A stretch of 64,000 nt of DNA. Origin: Pseudofabraea citricarpa (Eukaryota; Ascomycota; Leotiomycetes; Helotiales; Dermateaceae). Where the stretch lies: positions 62,001 to 126,000 of the forward strand of contig JAPWGK010000016.1 in the NCBI GenBank assembly GCA_029641185.1. Direction: 5' to 3'. Below, in pieces: positions 37,901 through 53,060 of this stretch (its first letter is position 1; the number at the start of each line of letters is the position of its first letter). A program made the position numbers and the translations under genes. Below the pieces are notes generated by a model. That model worked only from the letters and a program-made list of their open reading frames with translations. It was not told the origin of the DNA and ran no database searches.

Positions 37901-40829
37901 TATTAATAAATAATATATTATAAGTATTATATTAATTAATTATAAATATAAATATTTACGTATAATTCGTACTTATTTATTTCTAACTCTAAAACTTTTA
38001 GAATTATAAGTATATAAACTAATAATATATTAATCTTAGGTAATAATACGTTTATTAATTAAGAGGAAAAAAAGCTAAAAAAAATTAACTTCTTAGTAAA
38101 ACTATTAAAAATACTTATATACGAAATATCTCTAATATTTAATAAGTATATCCTCTAATAAAATCGTAATAATTTCTTATTATTACTTTAAAAGAGATAA
38201 AATAAAAAGATATAACTTATTAACTTAGATTTATCTTTTAATTAAGAGAATTACTAATAATAATATACCTAAGATATATATATAATAAGTATTTATTAAC
38301 TTAAAGTTATTTTTAATCTTTTTATTATCACTTAATACTAAAAGCTAATTCTTATAAAAATTATAAAATTAAACGCTCGTTTAAAATAATAAATAAATAA
38401 CTTAGATTAAGGGATTTATTATATCTCTCTTAACTTATCTTATATAAAGTTATTTATATTTATAGATAAATTATTTATAAATAATAAAAACCTTAGTTTT
38501 TAACTTAGGTTTATTATTTTACTAATAATCGAATCCTAAATAATAATAAAATAGGATTTAATAACTTTTTTATTTACGTACGAACTAAATAAGTTTATTC
38601 TTAGAGGAAATATAATTTATTAGAATAATATAAAAAGTAAGAGAGTTATAAGAAGCGTACTTATATTAGAAATCTATAATATAATAATAAAAGTTAATAT
38701 TATTATTATTATTATTAGTAATATAATTAATAAAATAATATTATAATTAAACCTTCTACTAAGACTTATAATTATATATATTAATTCGTACTTATTATAC
38801 GAATACCTTATAAAGCTTAGAATTACTAAGGAGAAACACCTAATAATTAATATTATAATATTATATTAATCGTATAAGAAAAAAAAGCTTATAAAAGTTT
38901 ATTAGATAAATAAACTTAATAATTTAACTAATATTATAATAAAAAAGAAAGCTAATAATACTCTTAAAAAGTTCCTTAATAATAATAAGATTTCTATATA
39001 AATTAATAGGTAAATTAAAAGAAAAGAAAAATAACTAAAAGATAAGAATTTTTATATATTATTATATTAATTTTATTTTTAGAATTTATTTTCGTTTATT
39101 TTTTAGTTACTTATTTAAATATTTAGTTATTTAAAATTAGGAAAAGTAAATAAATATTATTCTTCGTATAAAAATAAAAAGCTAAGTAAAAAGAAAAAGA
39201 ACTAAGATAAAATAATACTAGTATTAGTCTTATTATTACTTTTATTATTACTACTAGTATTATTATAAGAGTTACCTAAAATATAATTAAGATTACTATT
39301 ATTATTATTATTACTAGAACTACTAGATTAATAATTAATATTATTATTATTCTCTAAATTAGTCTAAGTATTTATAAAATTAGTAATATTTCTAATACTA
39401 GAGCGTGTATAAACTAAGCTATAAGAAGAATTATTTTCTTTAGTAGTTAATTAAGTAAAGGTAATATAATAAGCCTCCTAATATAATTACTATTAGGTAA
39501 TTATAGCTTTTACTTATTTAATAATAATAAGAAGAATAAGATTAAAATATTTATAAGTACTAGGATAATATCTACTAGAAAGATTTTAATAAGAAATATT
39601 ATACGAATTTATTATAGCTTATAAACCTAATAAGAAAGAAACTATTATCTAAAGTTAGTTAATTATATAATATAAAAGAATTATTTATAAAATAAACTTA
39701 TAATACTTATAATAATAACTAGATTAACTTATTAGATATCTTTTATATATTCTACTATTAATCTTAAGTTCGTATATATAATAAGATAAAAATAAGACTT
39801 ATAATAACTACTAGAAATATATATAATATACTACTAGTTTATTTATAAATAATCTACTTTTTCTAAAGATTAAATTAGAAGACTAAGGATATATTAAGGA
39901 TAAGTTTAATTAACGTATATACTAAGTAAATTATATCTGCTAGATATAATAAAAATAATAATTTTATATAATTATTCTTAGAAGTAATATTACTAAAAGA
40001 GATAATTAAATTTAGCTAAATAATAAATAATAATAATATAATAAATAATAAGTAGCTAAGACTACTAGAAATAAACTTATATTACTTTTTTATTACGTAT
40101 ATTAAATATATAATCTTATATTTCTAGGATAAAATTATTAAAATTATCCTAATTAATTATATTAAGAAGATTATAATTCTCTTTATAATTAGATATTATA
40201 CTTTTTATAAGACTAAGTTAATAACCTAAAATATACTAAAAGTAAGAATATATAATATAAAAGTAGTATATATACAAGTTAAAAAGAGAGAAGAAAAAAA
40301 GAGAAATAAATAATTAGTTATAAGTAGAAAGAAAAGAGAAAATAAAGTTTAGTTATTAATAGAAAAGAAAGAAAAAGATTAAGTAGAAAATTCCTAGGTA
40401 TTTATAATTATAAAGAGACTAGTAATTACTTAAGTAATAATTTACTTAGTATAAAATAATTTACTTAACTTCTAAGATAATTTATAACTATTAAATATTA
40501 ATTTATATAATTATTTATTTTATTTATTAAAAGATAAAGTTAATAGTTTACCTAAGCTAGAATTACTTTTTAGAACCCTAGCACGCGACTTACTAATATT
40601 ATATAATATTTTTCTTATACTTATTTAGTAGATTATTTTCTTATATTAAGTATTTTCTTATTTATATTTCTTATATTTATAAGTTTAGCGTTTATAAGTA
40701 TTTATCTTTAGTTTTTTAGTTACTTATACTTTCTTAGTAATAATTATCTATAATATTATACTCGTACGATATTATTTTATATAAGATATAATCTAATTTA
40801 ATATTCCTTAAAAAAGAAAGAGTTACTAG

Positions 40830-41042
40830 TATTAGGAGGATTATATACTTTTTACTCGTATCTCTTAAGTTATAAGTATTCGGTTAAATCTTAGTACTTC
40901 GTATAAATAACGTATTATATATAGGTTAATATATTTATAGATAAATTAATTAATTAATTAATAAAGTATTAATATATATTTATAATTATATATATATTAT
41001 TTATATATATATATAATTATAAGATAATTATATTAATATTAG
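40830..41042 (+). repeat. 3' LTR of the copia-like element
   Basis: Direct-repeat partner of 32946-33157. It is preceded by the purine tract at 40809-40821. Confidence 0.8.
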
Positions 41043-42360
41043 TAACTTAGTATAAAAATTAAAATAATAATAAGTAATATTAGATATATACCTTTAATCG
41101 AAAAAGTATAATTATTTATTAAAATTATTTATCTTAAGAGTCTTAGTTATACTTTCTTTATTTATATAAGTATACTTCTTATATTAGTTATATTTTAAGA
41201 GAGAAAATCGAAAAATATATATTCTTTTATTATTTTAATATTTTATATTTATTATATACCTTATATATTTAAATTAATACTAAAAGTCTTTTAATAATTA
41301 ATATATTATTTCTTCTTAGATTTTTCTTTAATTATAATAATAAAATACGAATTTAAATATTAATTAATAAATCGAAAGATAATATTTACTTAGTTCTCTT
41401 AAGTCTTTTTATTTTATAAGATTAATTAATTATCTTTTATTAGGATCTCTTAGATAATAATCGAATTTATCTTTTATTAAACTTATAAGCTAAGATATTT
41501 ATTTCTTTTTTATTATATTTATTAAAACTCGCTAAAAATATAACTCTTTTAAATAAAAGTAAAAAAAAGATAAATAAAAATTATTATAAGAGAGATACTA
41601 AGATTAAAAAATATAAAGATTATATATTTAATAATAAAAGTTATATTAATAATAAGTCGGCTTTTAAGATCTAAGATAATTAAGAAGTAAAAGACTAATA
41701 TTAAGTAAAAGTAATAAGAAATCTTTTATAAAAATAAAAAATTATAGATATTATTACTCTTAAAATTAAAGATATTCCTAGAGATAATCGATTTCTTAAC
41801 TAATAATAACCTAATAATAATATTAATAAATTCTTTTTATTAGCTAATTATATATATTTTATTTCTTCTAGAGATATTTAATTATTTTAAAAGAAATTAA
41901 AGATACTTAAGATTATAACTTTAGCTAATAACTAAAAAAAGCTTTATAATATAAAAACTATAATATTTACTAGTATTAGTTTTAAGGCTAAACTTAGAGA
42001 ATCTTAAGATTTTTTTATATTTATTATTTATTTATAAACTTGATAATAAAATAATTAAAGTATTAATAATTTATATAAGCTAATATTTCTTAAGTTTTAA
42101 CTAAATAAAAAATAAAAGAAGCTTTATTAAACTTAGCTAAGTTATATCTTATATATAAAAGCGTAAGTTATATCCTTCTTAGATTAACTCTTATAATATA
42201 TTAATAACTAAGATAAAGTTAGGAAAACTTACTTAATTAAGGTATTCTTATATAATCTTAAGATTATTAGCTAATATAATAAAATTATCCTTTATATAAT
42301 AACTAATATAATTATTATAAATATTAGTAGATTTATATATTATATAACTCTTAGGCTTAG

Positions 42361-42542
42361 TATAATAGTAGTTTTATTACCTAACTAATTAGTTAGCTAG
42401 CGTACGTGTTATTATTATAACGTTACCTAGTAATTAGGCCGCGTCCGGCTTATATATATATTTTAAGGGTAGATTCCTTTTCCTTTCTTAGAGATAAATT
42501 ATATTATAATACTATAATATTTTACTTATAATTACCCTTATA
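42361..42542 (+). repeat. 5' LTR of the gypsy element (182 bp)
   Basis: Matches 49336-49517 with equal length. The mismatches I checked are all transitions, in both C-to-T and G-to-A senses, so the two LTRs were mutated independently by RIP. Confidence 0.85.
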
Positions 42543-45500
42543 TTTTTTATCTTTTTATCCCTTAGGAGAATAACTTATTATAATTATACGAACTTAATAT
42601 AAAATTAATTCGAAATTAAAATAATATTATAAAGTAAAGTTAGTAGCTTAGCTACTTAATCTTAAGCTATTACTTACTCTTAATTAATTAACCCGAATAA
42701 TAAGAAGGAAAGGAAACGAAACTAGAGTAATAATAACCTTACCCTAGTCTTATCTACTAGTAATAATAAAGATAAGGAGACTATAGAATTAATACGATAA
42801 ATTAATACTACTAAGGCGAATATAAAACGAAAGCGTAAGACTCTTACTATAATTAAAGTAAAGAAGGAAGCTATAAAGAGAAAGATAAAAGAACTATAAT
42901 ATTTAAAAGAAAAGTAATAATACTTAGATACTAAGCTTAGGGGGCTACTTAGTAATATAAATAAGGGAAAGAATCTCCTAATAAGAGAGATACTAGTATT
43001 TATCCGGCCCTAGAGCGATAATACTTATAAAAGAATACTTAATAAGATAAAAGATAAGAAGAAGGAGAAGAAATACCTACAAAAGTATAATAAGAGATTA
43101 TTAATTAAGCTTTAGGATCTCCTTACTTATAAAGGTAAGAGCTTCTAGGAAATATAATTTTTTATAAGCGCTATAAAACTTTAGTTTAGAATCGATAATA
43201 ATAACCGATTTATTAATAATATAATACGAATTAGTTATTATATAATAATATTCGTAAAAGCCCTAGTAATAAAGTAAGAATAACTTAATTAATATATAGG
43301 TATCGAAACGCTCGACTAAGAAAGCTTTAAGGAATAAATATTTAACTTTATATAAGATAAAAGTAATCGTACTTTTAATATTACTAATAAATATAAGCGA
43401 GCCTAGTAGAGATCCGAGTAATCTATTAATAAATTTGCTAGTTACCTTAATAATTTAGAATTAGAATTAACTATTATTAACAATTATAATAAGAAGAATA
43501 TATTTTATAATAAGTTAATACTAGAACTTAAAACGAATATAATTATATATAATAAAACGCCTTAAACTCGTACTAGACTTATATAATTAGCGACTTAGAT
43601 TAAGAATATCTAAAAACTTTCTTTAGGGCGATCTAATAATAAATTACCTAGTTATAATTACTCTAGTAAGAACTCGTATAAGAATCGACTTAACTAAAAT
43701 TATATTAGACAAAGTAACTAATATAATAATAATAATAAGGGGGTAACACTTACTTATAAAGTAAATAATACGCTTATTATTAATATTAACTTAAGAATCT
43801 ACTAGAATTATAATAAGATTAGGTATTTAGCTTAAGCTTATATAAAGCTAAAAAGAAACTTAATAGTAAGATATTATAAGTACGGTTAAGAAGGTTATAT
43901 TCGATTTAATTACCTAAAACGATCGGGCTAGGGAAAAGATTAAGCCTTAGGGGTAATATAATATTACTTTATATAAGCTTAATATAATATCTAATACGCT
44001 AAAGACTAATTATTCTTATCTAGATTATTAATACTAATAGAAACTAGAGGATAAAATAAGCTCTTATTAATAGTAAGGCTAAGGCGAATTATATACGATA
44101 AAGCCTTACTACTAAGTATAAATAGATACTAATAAACGATAAAGATAAGAAGCTAGTTATTATTAATAGTTAAGAAATTTAGACTTATAATAGTTATAAG
44201 ATTAATATTAGGACTACTAATAATAGAGACGATATAATTACGTATTAATAATACTTTATAGCTTATAACTTTAATCTTCCTAAAGTTAATATTATTCTAG
44301 GATATTTATAGTTAATTATAATAAACCTACGAATTAACTAGGCTAAGAGAATCTAGTTATACTAGAAGCTAGATATTATTTAGATTATTATTACCTTAAA
44401 ATTTACTAAGTTCTTATAATAAGGAGTATTTATAGGTTATCTTATAATAATACTAGCGCTTTATTATAAGAGGATCGAGGCGCTTACGTAGGCGTAACTA
44501 CCTATAATACCCCCGGCTTATAATAAATATAATAATATTTTTAATAATACGACTACTTTTATACTCTTATAATATTACCTTATAAAATATAAGATCGACC
44601 TAATAAAAGGTAAGAAACTATTATAAGAGCTTATTTATATATTTTTAGAACTAAAACTTAAGGTATTATAAGAGTACCTTAATATTATTATAATCTAAGG
44701 TTAGATTTAGCGCTCGACTAGCCTAGTAAGAGCCCCGATTATATTCGTCCCTAAAAAGAATAAAAGACTTCGACTTTATATAGATTATAGAGAGCTAAAT
44801 TAGGTAACTATTAAAAATCGTACTCTCTTACTATTAATTAGGGAAACCCTTAATAAATTATATTATATAAAGTTATTTATAAAACTCGATCTAAAAGATA
44901 TATATTATTAAATTCGGATATAATTCGGAGACAAATAAAAAACGGCTTTCCGAACCTAATATAAGTATTTCGAATATACGGTTATATTATTTAGATTATT
45001 AAATATACCTGCTATATTCTAGATATATATTAACTAGGCTCTCTTAAGGTTAATTAATATAATATATATAATTTACCTTAATAATATCCTAATATTTTCG
45101 GAAGACCTAAATTAGTACGAATCTATAATAAAAGAGGTCCTAGATCGCCTACGAACCTATTAATTTTATATTAACCTTAAAAAATATAAATTTAATACTA
45201 ATAATATAAAATTCCTAGGTTATATTATAAATACCTATAAAATCGCTATAAATCCGGAGCGTATTAAAATAATTAAAGAATAGTTTACCCCCTATAATAT
45301 TAAGGATATATAAGTATTTTTAGGGTTTACTAATTTCTATTAGCGCTTTATTATAATATATTCGAGAATAGCCTAGGAGTTATTTAACCTCCTAAAAAAG
45401 TTAATAAAGCCTTTTAAAATAATAATTCGAGTATACTAAGCCTTTAAAACTCTTAAAGCTAAATTCCTAATAGCCCTAATACTAAGGTATTTTAATCCTA

Positions 45501-48500
45501 CTTTATTAATTAAAATAAAAACTAATACGTTAGGAATAACTACTACTAGTATATTAATATAATTATTTTATAATAAAAAGTAGTATCTAATTACTTTTTA
45601 TTCTTATAAGTTCTTCTTAGCCGAATCTAACTATAAAACTTATAATATTAAGTTACTAGTAATAGTTTTAGGTTTTAAGTAATAGAGCTATTATCTTTAT
45701 AGCGCTCCTAAGATAATAATAGTACGAACCGATTATAATAACCTTAAATATTTTATAACTAAGAGAACGTTAAACGGGTATTAAAGCTACTAGGCCGAAG
45801 AGCTAGCTTAGTACGATTTCGTACTAAAATATAAGCCGGGTAAAACTAACCTAGTAGATAGCTTATTACAAAGGCCTAACTATAAGTTAATAATCGAAGA
45901 GATAAAATAAAAGGTAAAAATATTATTATTCTTATATATAAAGTTATAATATATAACCTAAGGTATTATTAGAGTAATTATAAGAAACCTCTAGTATTAG
46001 TAAGAAAACTTAAGGCTTAGGTAACCTAAAATTAATAAGATATTAGGGCTAAAGGATAATCCTAACTCCCTAATAAGAGAGCTAATACGAAATTATAATA
46101 GAGATATTATTATAAAGTATCTTAAGCCTATTACTAATACTACTAGTTATAAATAATATATATTACAGGTAGTTACTAATAAGATATTTCGTTCTAAAAT
46201 AATATACGACCTATTAATAGAAACGATACGAGATATTTTTCTTTAGTTATAAAAAGCTAATTCTTTTATAACTAAGAAATATTTTAAATCGCTACCTAAG
46301 GGGGCTAGTACTAGGGTAAAGAAAGCTAAATAAAAGATAAACCCTAAGGGATTATTTTATTATAACTGATATATTTACGTACTAATAGAGGTTATTATCC
46401 GGGTCGAAATCCTTATAATATATTATAATAACTTATACGCTAGGTATTTTAGGTTTAAAAGAATATTAGAGCTAATATATAGGTTATACTTCTAGTAAGA
46501 CTTATAGCGTAATATAAAAAACCACGTATAAACCTATAAGATATACTAATAAATAAAATTAAGGTAATACTACTTATATAATAAGCTTATATTACTCTTA
46601 GTCCTAACTAGATTATAATAAGAGATTATAATAGATTTTATTACTAGGTTATCCCCTAATAAATAATAAGAGTATATATATAACTTAGTACTAGTAGTTA
46701 TTAATAGATTCTCGAAAATAGCCTAGTATATTCCTATTATAAAAAAGATTAATATACTAGAGCTAGTAAAAATCTTTATTTCTTAAATCTAGAAAGATTT
46801 TAGGACTCCTAAAGGTATAACCTCTAATTATAGCTTATAGTTTACTAGTAAGTTCTAGGGTACTATTATATTTTACTTATAAGTTTAACGTTAGCTTAAT
46901 ACTACTTTTTATTTATAAACTAATAATTAAATAAAAAGGTAGAACTAAACGCTAGAGTAATACTTATATATTTATTATAACTTTAGATAAATTAATTAGG
47001 CTTCGAAACTTACTCTTATTAAATATACTTATAATAGTATAAAATATAAGAGTATAAGATTATTCCCCTTTTAGGCCTTATACGGATTCGAACTAATACT
47101 AGGAATAAATATTAGAGACGCTATTATAGATAAAGAGATAATATATACTATAAAAAGAAGAATTAAGGAAATCAAGACCGAACGAAATAAGCTTAAAACC
47201 CGACTTAAAGCTATAATATTAAGATAAAAGAAATATTATAATAAGAGGTATAAACCTATAAAGTTTATTATTAGGTAATAAGTAATATTATTAACAAAAA
47301 ATATCTAGTAACTAAGGCTTAATAAGAAACTTACTAATAAATACTAGGGACCGTTTAAAATCTTAGAAGTAATTAATACGTATATATAAGCTTATTAGTT
47401 AGAGCTCTTAAAAAGACTATAAATATATAATATATTTTATATTTTATTATTAGAATTATATAATAGTCGAAATAATATTATTATAAACCTAGAACCTTAT
47501 AATATTAATAGTTATAAGAAATAAGAAGTTAAGTTAATACTTGCTTACTAAGAAATAAAAAAAAAGCGAAAATACTTAGTCTAGTAAAAGGGTTATTTTA
47601 TAGCAGATAATACTTAGGAACCTATAGAGAATATAATAAACGCTAATAAATTAGTAACTAAATACCTTAGTATAATATAAGAACTAATTATAACTAGATT
47701 AAAAAGGAAATATAAGATATAAGTATTATTATTAGGAGAAATAAACTTTAGTATAAAAACCTTATCTAGTAAGAAGCTATAATAAATCCGTATTATATTT
47801 ATAGTAAACTCCTAATAGGGTCTTATAAAACGTATAAAATCTTAAAACTTATATTAATAAAATAATAAACTTAAGGTATAATTATAATAAGAAACTTAAT
47901 ATAAGTACAAGTTATAATATTAGATTAATTTTAGTAAATAATAATATATAAAATAAAGAAAAGTTTTATTTTATTAGAGAAACTTAAAACTAAAAAACCT
48001 AAACTCCTAGGTATTTTATCCTAAAAATACTATAAAAAGTATACGAAAATATAATATATTCCTTTAACTTAAGGTTTCTTAAGTTTAAGTTTTCTTTATA
48101 ATATTAGTAACTTTTATATTTTTAGTTATAAGTTATTCTAATATATCCTAATTTATTTTCGTATTAAGTTTCTTAGTAATTTCTTACTTAATTTTATCCT
48201 AGGGATCTTAGTTTATCTTAAACTTAAAATACTCTTTTATTATTAGTAATTTTATAAGCTTATATCTCTTATAAGGGGTAATAATAAACTCGGGCTTTTT
48301 TAAAGGTTCGTACTCGAAAATAATAGAAAAACCTTTTACTTTAGTAGCTAGGTTCGGATTCGTATTAGCCTTAATATAGATTAACTATAACTTTACTAGG
48401 GACGAGATAAGAACTTATAATAAAAAGACGTAAAAGACGGTTTATTTCCTACGTTTTAAGGAGAATTATATAAGCTATCTCTAATTTAGTCTTAGGAGCG

Positions 48501-49335
48501 GTCTTTTTTACAGATTTCTTTTAGCTAGTAAGATTAGTAATAATATTTTATATAACTTTATAGAGGGTAAAGGTCGAATTTTTCTTATATTTAATAATAA
48601 AACTTAGGATAATACGAATTAAACTAATTATTCTAGGAGGAACTTATAGAAGTTAATAATAAATCCGGAACGGATTAGGGATAAATTAAAAGCAATTACT
48701 TACTAGGGTATATTTTTATTTACTAATATAATAATAATAATCGTAAGAATTAGACTTAGGGTTAGATTAGATATATTTTATAAGGTTAATAAACTTCGAA
48801 AGGCGAATTATATAATATATATAGATCGTACGTATAAGATCTAAAAAGATATTATACGAGAATTATTACAAAAATATAATAACTAATAAGACGAGAGCTT
48901 CTTATTATATATTTATATTACTAAAAGTAATAGTTAATATTAGAAATATTATAAATATAATTAGGAAAAAGTATAAGAAATAAGGATTTAATCTTATTAT
49001 TAGGGGAAATTATCGCAAATATTTATAAAGGAAAGAGGAAGAAGATAAGAAAAGTAGGAGATATTTATATTTATAGGGAGAAATCTTTTATTAGCGCGTT
49101 TTTATAGTACGGGGTTAAGAATATATAAATTATAGTATTAGAGTAAATATCTTACTAAGATAGTTTAATAGATTCGTATAAGAGGACTTATAAAAAATAA
49201 CCGAACGAAGAAACTATAAATTATTAAATTTCTAATAAAAGATATTATATTAAACTCGCGTATTTCTCGCGTATTATCTAAGAGTAGATTTATTAAATAA
49301 GATCGTAAGGACTCGACTATAAGAGAAGAGGTAGT

Positions 49336-49517
49336 TATAATAGCGGTTCTATTACTTAACTAATTAGTTAGCTAGCGTACGTATTATTATTATAATACCA
49401 CCTAGTAATCGGGTCGCGTCTAGCTTATATATATATTTTAAGGGTAAATTCCTCTTCCTTTCTTAGAGATAAATTATATTATAATACTATAATATTTTAC
49501 TTATAATTACTCTTATA
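49336..49517 (+). repeat. 3' LTR of the gypsy element (182 bp)
   Basis: Direct-repeat partner of 42361-42542. Both contain the block taattagttagctagcgtac. Confidence 0.85.
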
Positions 49518-52500
49518 CTTAGTAGTCTTAATAATAGTTAAGTAAATATTAATAAGATATTATAAGTAATATATTAAAAGATTCTTAGAAAAAGAATTAT
49601 AATTATAAATAAAATAAATATATTCTTAAGGAAAAATCTTACTTAGATTAATATAAAATATAAAATATTATAAAATATAAACGCGTCTTCTAATATTATT
49701 TTTAGGAGTTTACTTATAATTATTCTTCTTAAGGATTTTATATAATTCGAACTTATATTAGAAAATATACTTTAGAGTAAATTATAAGTATAAGTAAATA
49801 ATTAAGAGAAACTTACTTAAGAGCTTTAGCTTTAGTTTAACTAGGTTATATTTCTTATAAAATAAATACGATAAATAAAAAACCTTAAATTTTAAGCTTT
49901 TTTAACTCGAGTATATATTTCGACTTTTACTACTAATAATATTAATCTTCTTAATAGTTATATAATAAAGGAATATATAATATATAATAATAAGATCTTT
50001 AATTTTATAATCTTATAATAAAATATTAAACGTTAAATCTAGAACTATAAAAAGCTTTATAAGTTTATATATAATAAAATAAGAAAATCCTCTTATTTCT
50101 TATAAAAACTAAATTACTAAATATAAATAAAAGAGATAATATAATTTATTAATAAATACTTTAAGTAAGAGAGAAAGAATAATAGAAAAATTCTAGCTTC
50201 TTATAATATTATAAAAGAATACTTATAATCCTTTTTAATAACTAGATAATAAATCTTAGGTTTATAAATAAGATTATTAATATAATAAAAAGAGTTATTC
50301 TTAAGGAAAGTTTTAATAATATATATCTCTTCTTATTTAATTCTTTTACTAACTTAGGCTAATTAATTTATTAAATATCTTTTAATAATATATACGTTTT
50401 ATATAATAAATTACTCTCTTATTTATTATTTAAACTAAAGGATTTTTCTATTAAATATTTATTTCCTAGTATTAAGCTAAGCTTAATATTAATCTTTTTA
50501 TTTAAGGCTTAATAATATATCTGTTTATTACTTAGGGTAAATCTTTTACTTAGGTTTAAATTCTTATATTTATAGCTTTTATAATTATAAATTATAAATC
50601 CTAAGGTTTTATATATTTATATATTATTATTAATATTAAGCTAAGGCTAAAAGTATTAGTATATTAAAAATAAATATTATTAAATATTTAGCTTAAGCGA
50701 ATTAAATTACTTAAAGGTATTTAGCTTAAGGAGTAAATTACTCTTAATAATATTACTACTAAGCTAAAATTCGATCTTTTATATAAACTCGAGAGATTAA
50801 TAGCCTTAGAAAACTAATAAGAAATCTTAGAATTTTATTAGTATTTTTTTAGGTAATAAAATAATATTAGGAAATAATATAATTAAAATATATTTATTTA
50901 CTTTTATAAAATCTTTATTTTATTTATATAAGCGAGGTTTAAAACCTAATATTTCTTTATATATTTTAAACGATTATTTATATATAATAAGAGTTCTTAT
51001 AATAAATTATTTATATAACCTAGTTTTCTCTTTATAAATTAACTAATAATAATATAAAATTATAGCTTAAGTTCTAAAGTACGCGTATATATATATTTTA
51101 TATTTACCTTTTTTTATCTTATTTCTTAGCTTTAGTTTTATTTATATTTATTATCTTTTTAACTTTAGTTTAATTTATTATTATTTTTTATAGCTTAAAT
51201 ATTTTAATTAAGTTATTTTAAGCTATAATATATATTTCTACTAGTAAGAAATAATAAGCTTAGCCTTTTATTAAATTTATTTTACCTATTAATATTCTTT
51301 TAAGACTTATTAAAAAGATATTAGTTAAGAAGATATTAGTTAAAAAGATATTTATTAAGAAGATAATACTTTTAAAAGATATAAATAAACCTTTTAATTT
51401 AAGTATAAAAGTAGAAATATATGTTTAATCTTTTTTACTTTCTTTATAAAAAGCTAATATCTTATAATATTATCTAATACTTAATAAAATTTATTAGATA
51501 TATAAGTTCCTAGTAAATAATTATTTATTTATTAAATATTCAAATATTATTAACTTATTTAATACTTAGTCTCTTAATTAGTTTTAGTATTATTACTAGG
51601 GCTAAATTTTATCTTTTCTTCTAATATTACTTATAATAAAGTAACCTTTTATAATTTATTTCTTTACTCTTTTATTTTACTTTTTACTAATAAAAGTATT
51701 CTAGTTATAATATCTTTTTCTTTAATTAACTTAACTATTAATATTACCTTTAACCTAGCTCCTAGTATTATTCTCTTTTATAAATAATATATCTTAACTT
51801 AGTCGGTTAAGACTTAAGCTTCGCTTAATTTTTTAGATATACCTAATTATATTATATTTAATTATAAGCTAAAGAGTATTTATTTATTATTTTATAATAG
51901 CTTAGGCTTAGGTATTTAGAGATAAGAGTAAGCTAAAAAGAATTAATATCTTATAACTAAGGATAACCCTTAGAAACCTTCTTTTAGTATATAATATATT
52001 AGGAAAATTATTTACTTTAGTTTAAGGAAATCTTTCTCTTATAATATAAAGGAAAATTAACCTAGATTATAATAATTAAGGTTAATCGAAATATATAGCT
52101 TATATTATATCAACTTTTTAAGACTTCTTTTATCTTAGGTAAGCTAACTAATAAGATTTTAGCTAAGGTAACTAAGATAATATAAAAAGAAAGAATAACT
52201 TCTAAGGATTCTAGGATCTTATAATTATACTTATATAATAATAAGAACGATATATAACTTAAGACGAATATATATTTAATTTATTTTATTATAAGTATAA
52301 TTATTATTATATAATTATTTCTATAAACTTATAATTTTTCTAAAATTATATATTAGCTTAATATAACTAATAGATTTATTAAGAGTAAAGAAATTATCTC
52401 TAGAATTAAATATAAGTTTAGTAAGATTTACTTACTCTAAGAAATTAAATCTTAGGTATAAATTCTAATTATTTTATCTAAGTGTTATTATTAAGAATAA

Positions 52501-52834
52501 GAAGAAAGAAGATAAAGGGAAAGGAAGGAAAAGAGGAGAGGAGAAAGAGGAGTTAATCAAATATTTTTAGTTATATATAAATATATCTTTTACTTTTATT
52601 TTTATCTTAATTTATCTCTTAGAATAGAGATACGAAATAAGGAAGAGTTTACCTTATACTCTTGAATAAAACGAATAAAAGGATTCCTCTTAGAATAAGA
52701 AATAAAATAAGAAGAAATTTATCTCTTAGAATAAGGAACTAAATAAAAAGAAGTTTAAGATATATATAATAAGAGAGAAAGCTAGAAAAGTTTATACTAG
52801 TCAGGTAACTTCTAATTAATTCTTTTAGCGTACG

Positions 52835-53060
52835 TTTTAGTTAGTTAGCGTTTTAGCTTTTAGTTAGTTAGTATTCTAGCTTTTAATTAATTAAAGTTTT
52901 ACCTTCTAGTTAGTTAATATTTTATCTTCTAGTTAATTAATATTTTAGCTTCTAGTTAATTAGAATTTTATCTTTCTAGTTAATTAATATTCTAGCTTTT
53001 AGTTAGCTAAAATTTCTTAAATCTTATTTTCTAGTTAGTTATTTTCTAGCTTCTAGTTAG
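52835..53060. repeat. Tandem array, 23-bp unit (copy 2)
   Basis: About nine copies of the same 23-bp unit found at 28285-28440, in the same orientation, with matching upstream flanking sequence. The two arrays therefore belong to one dispersed repeat family. Confidence 0.75.

Larger units (their letters stand above)
42361..49517 (+). mobile_element. RIP-degraded Ty3/gypsy element with chromodomain relic
   Basis: A 7.16-kb element with two 182-bp LTRs and a purine-rich tract (agagaagagg) near 49322-49331 before the right LTR. Reading through stops on plus, 44735-44960 gives a gypsy-type reverse transcriptase start: FVPKK, then an IDYRELN-like segment, then LDLKD. An RNase H-like segment follows near 45500, and a chromodomain relic at about 47570-47680 (YLV..KGY, then EPIEN). 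Stops replace the expected Trp codons, as RIP does (TGG to TAG/TAA). A C-terminal chromodomain points to the chromovirus group. No intact protein is encoded. Confidence 0.85.
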
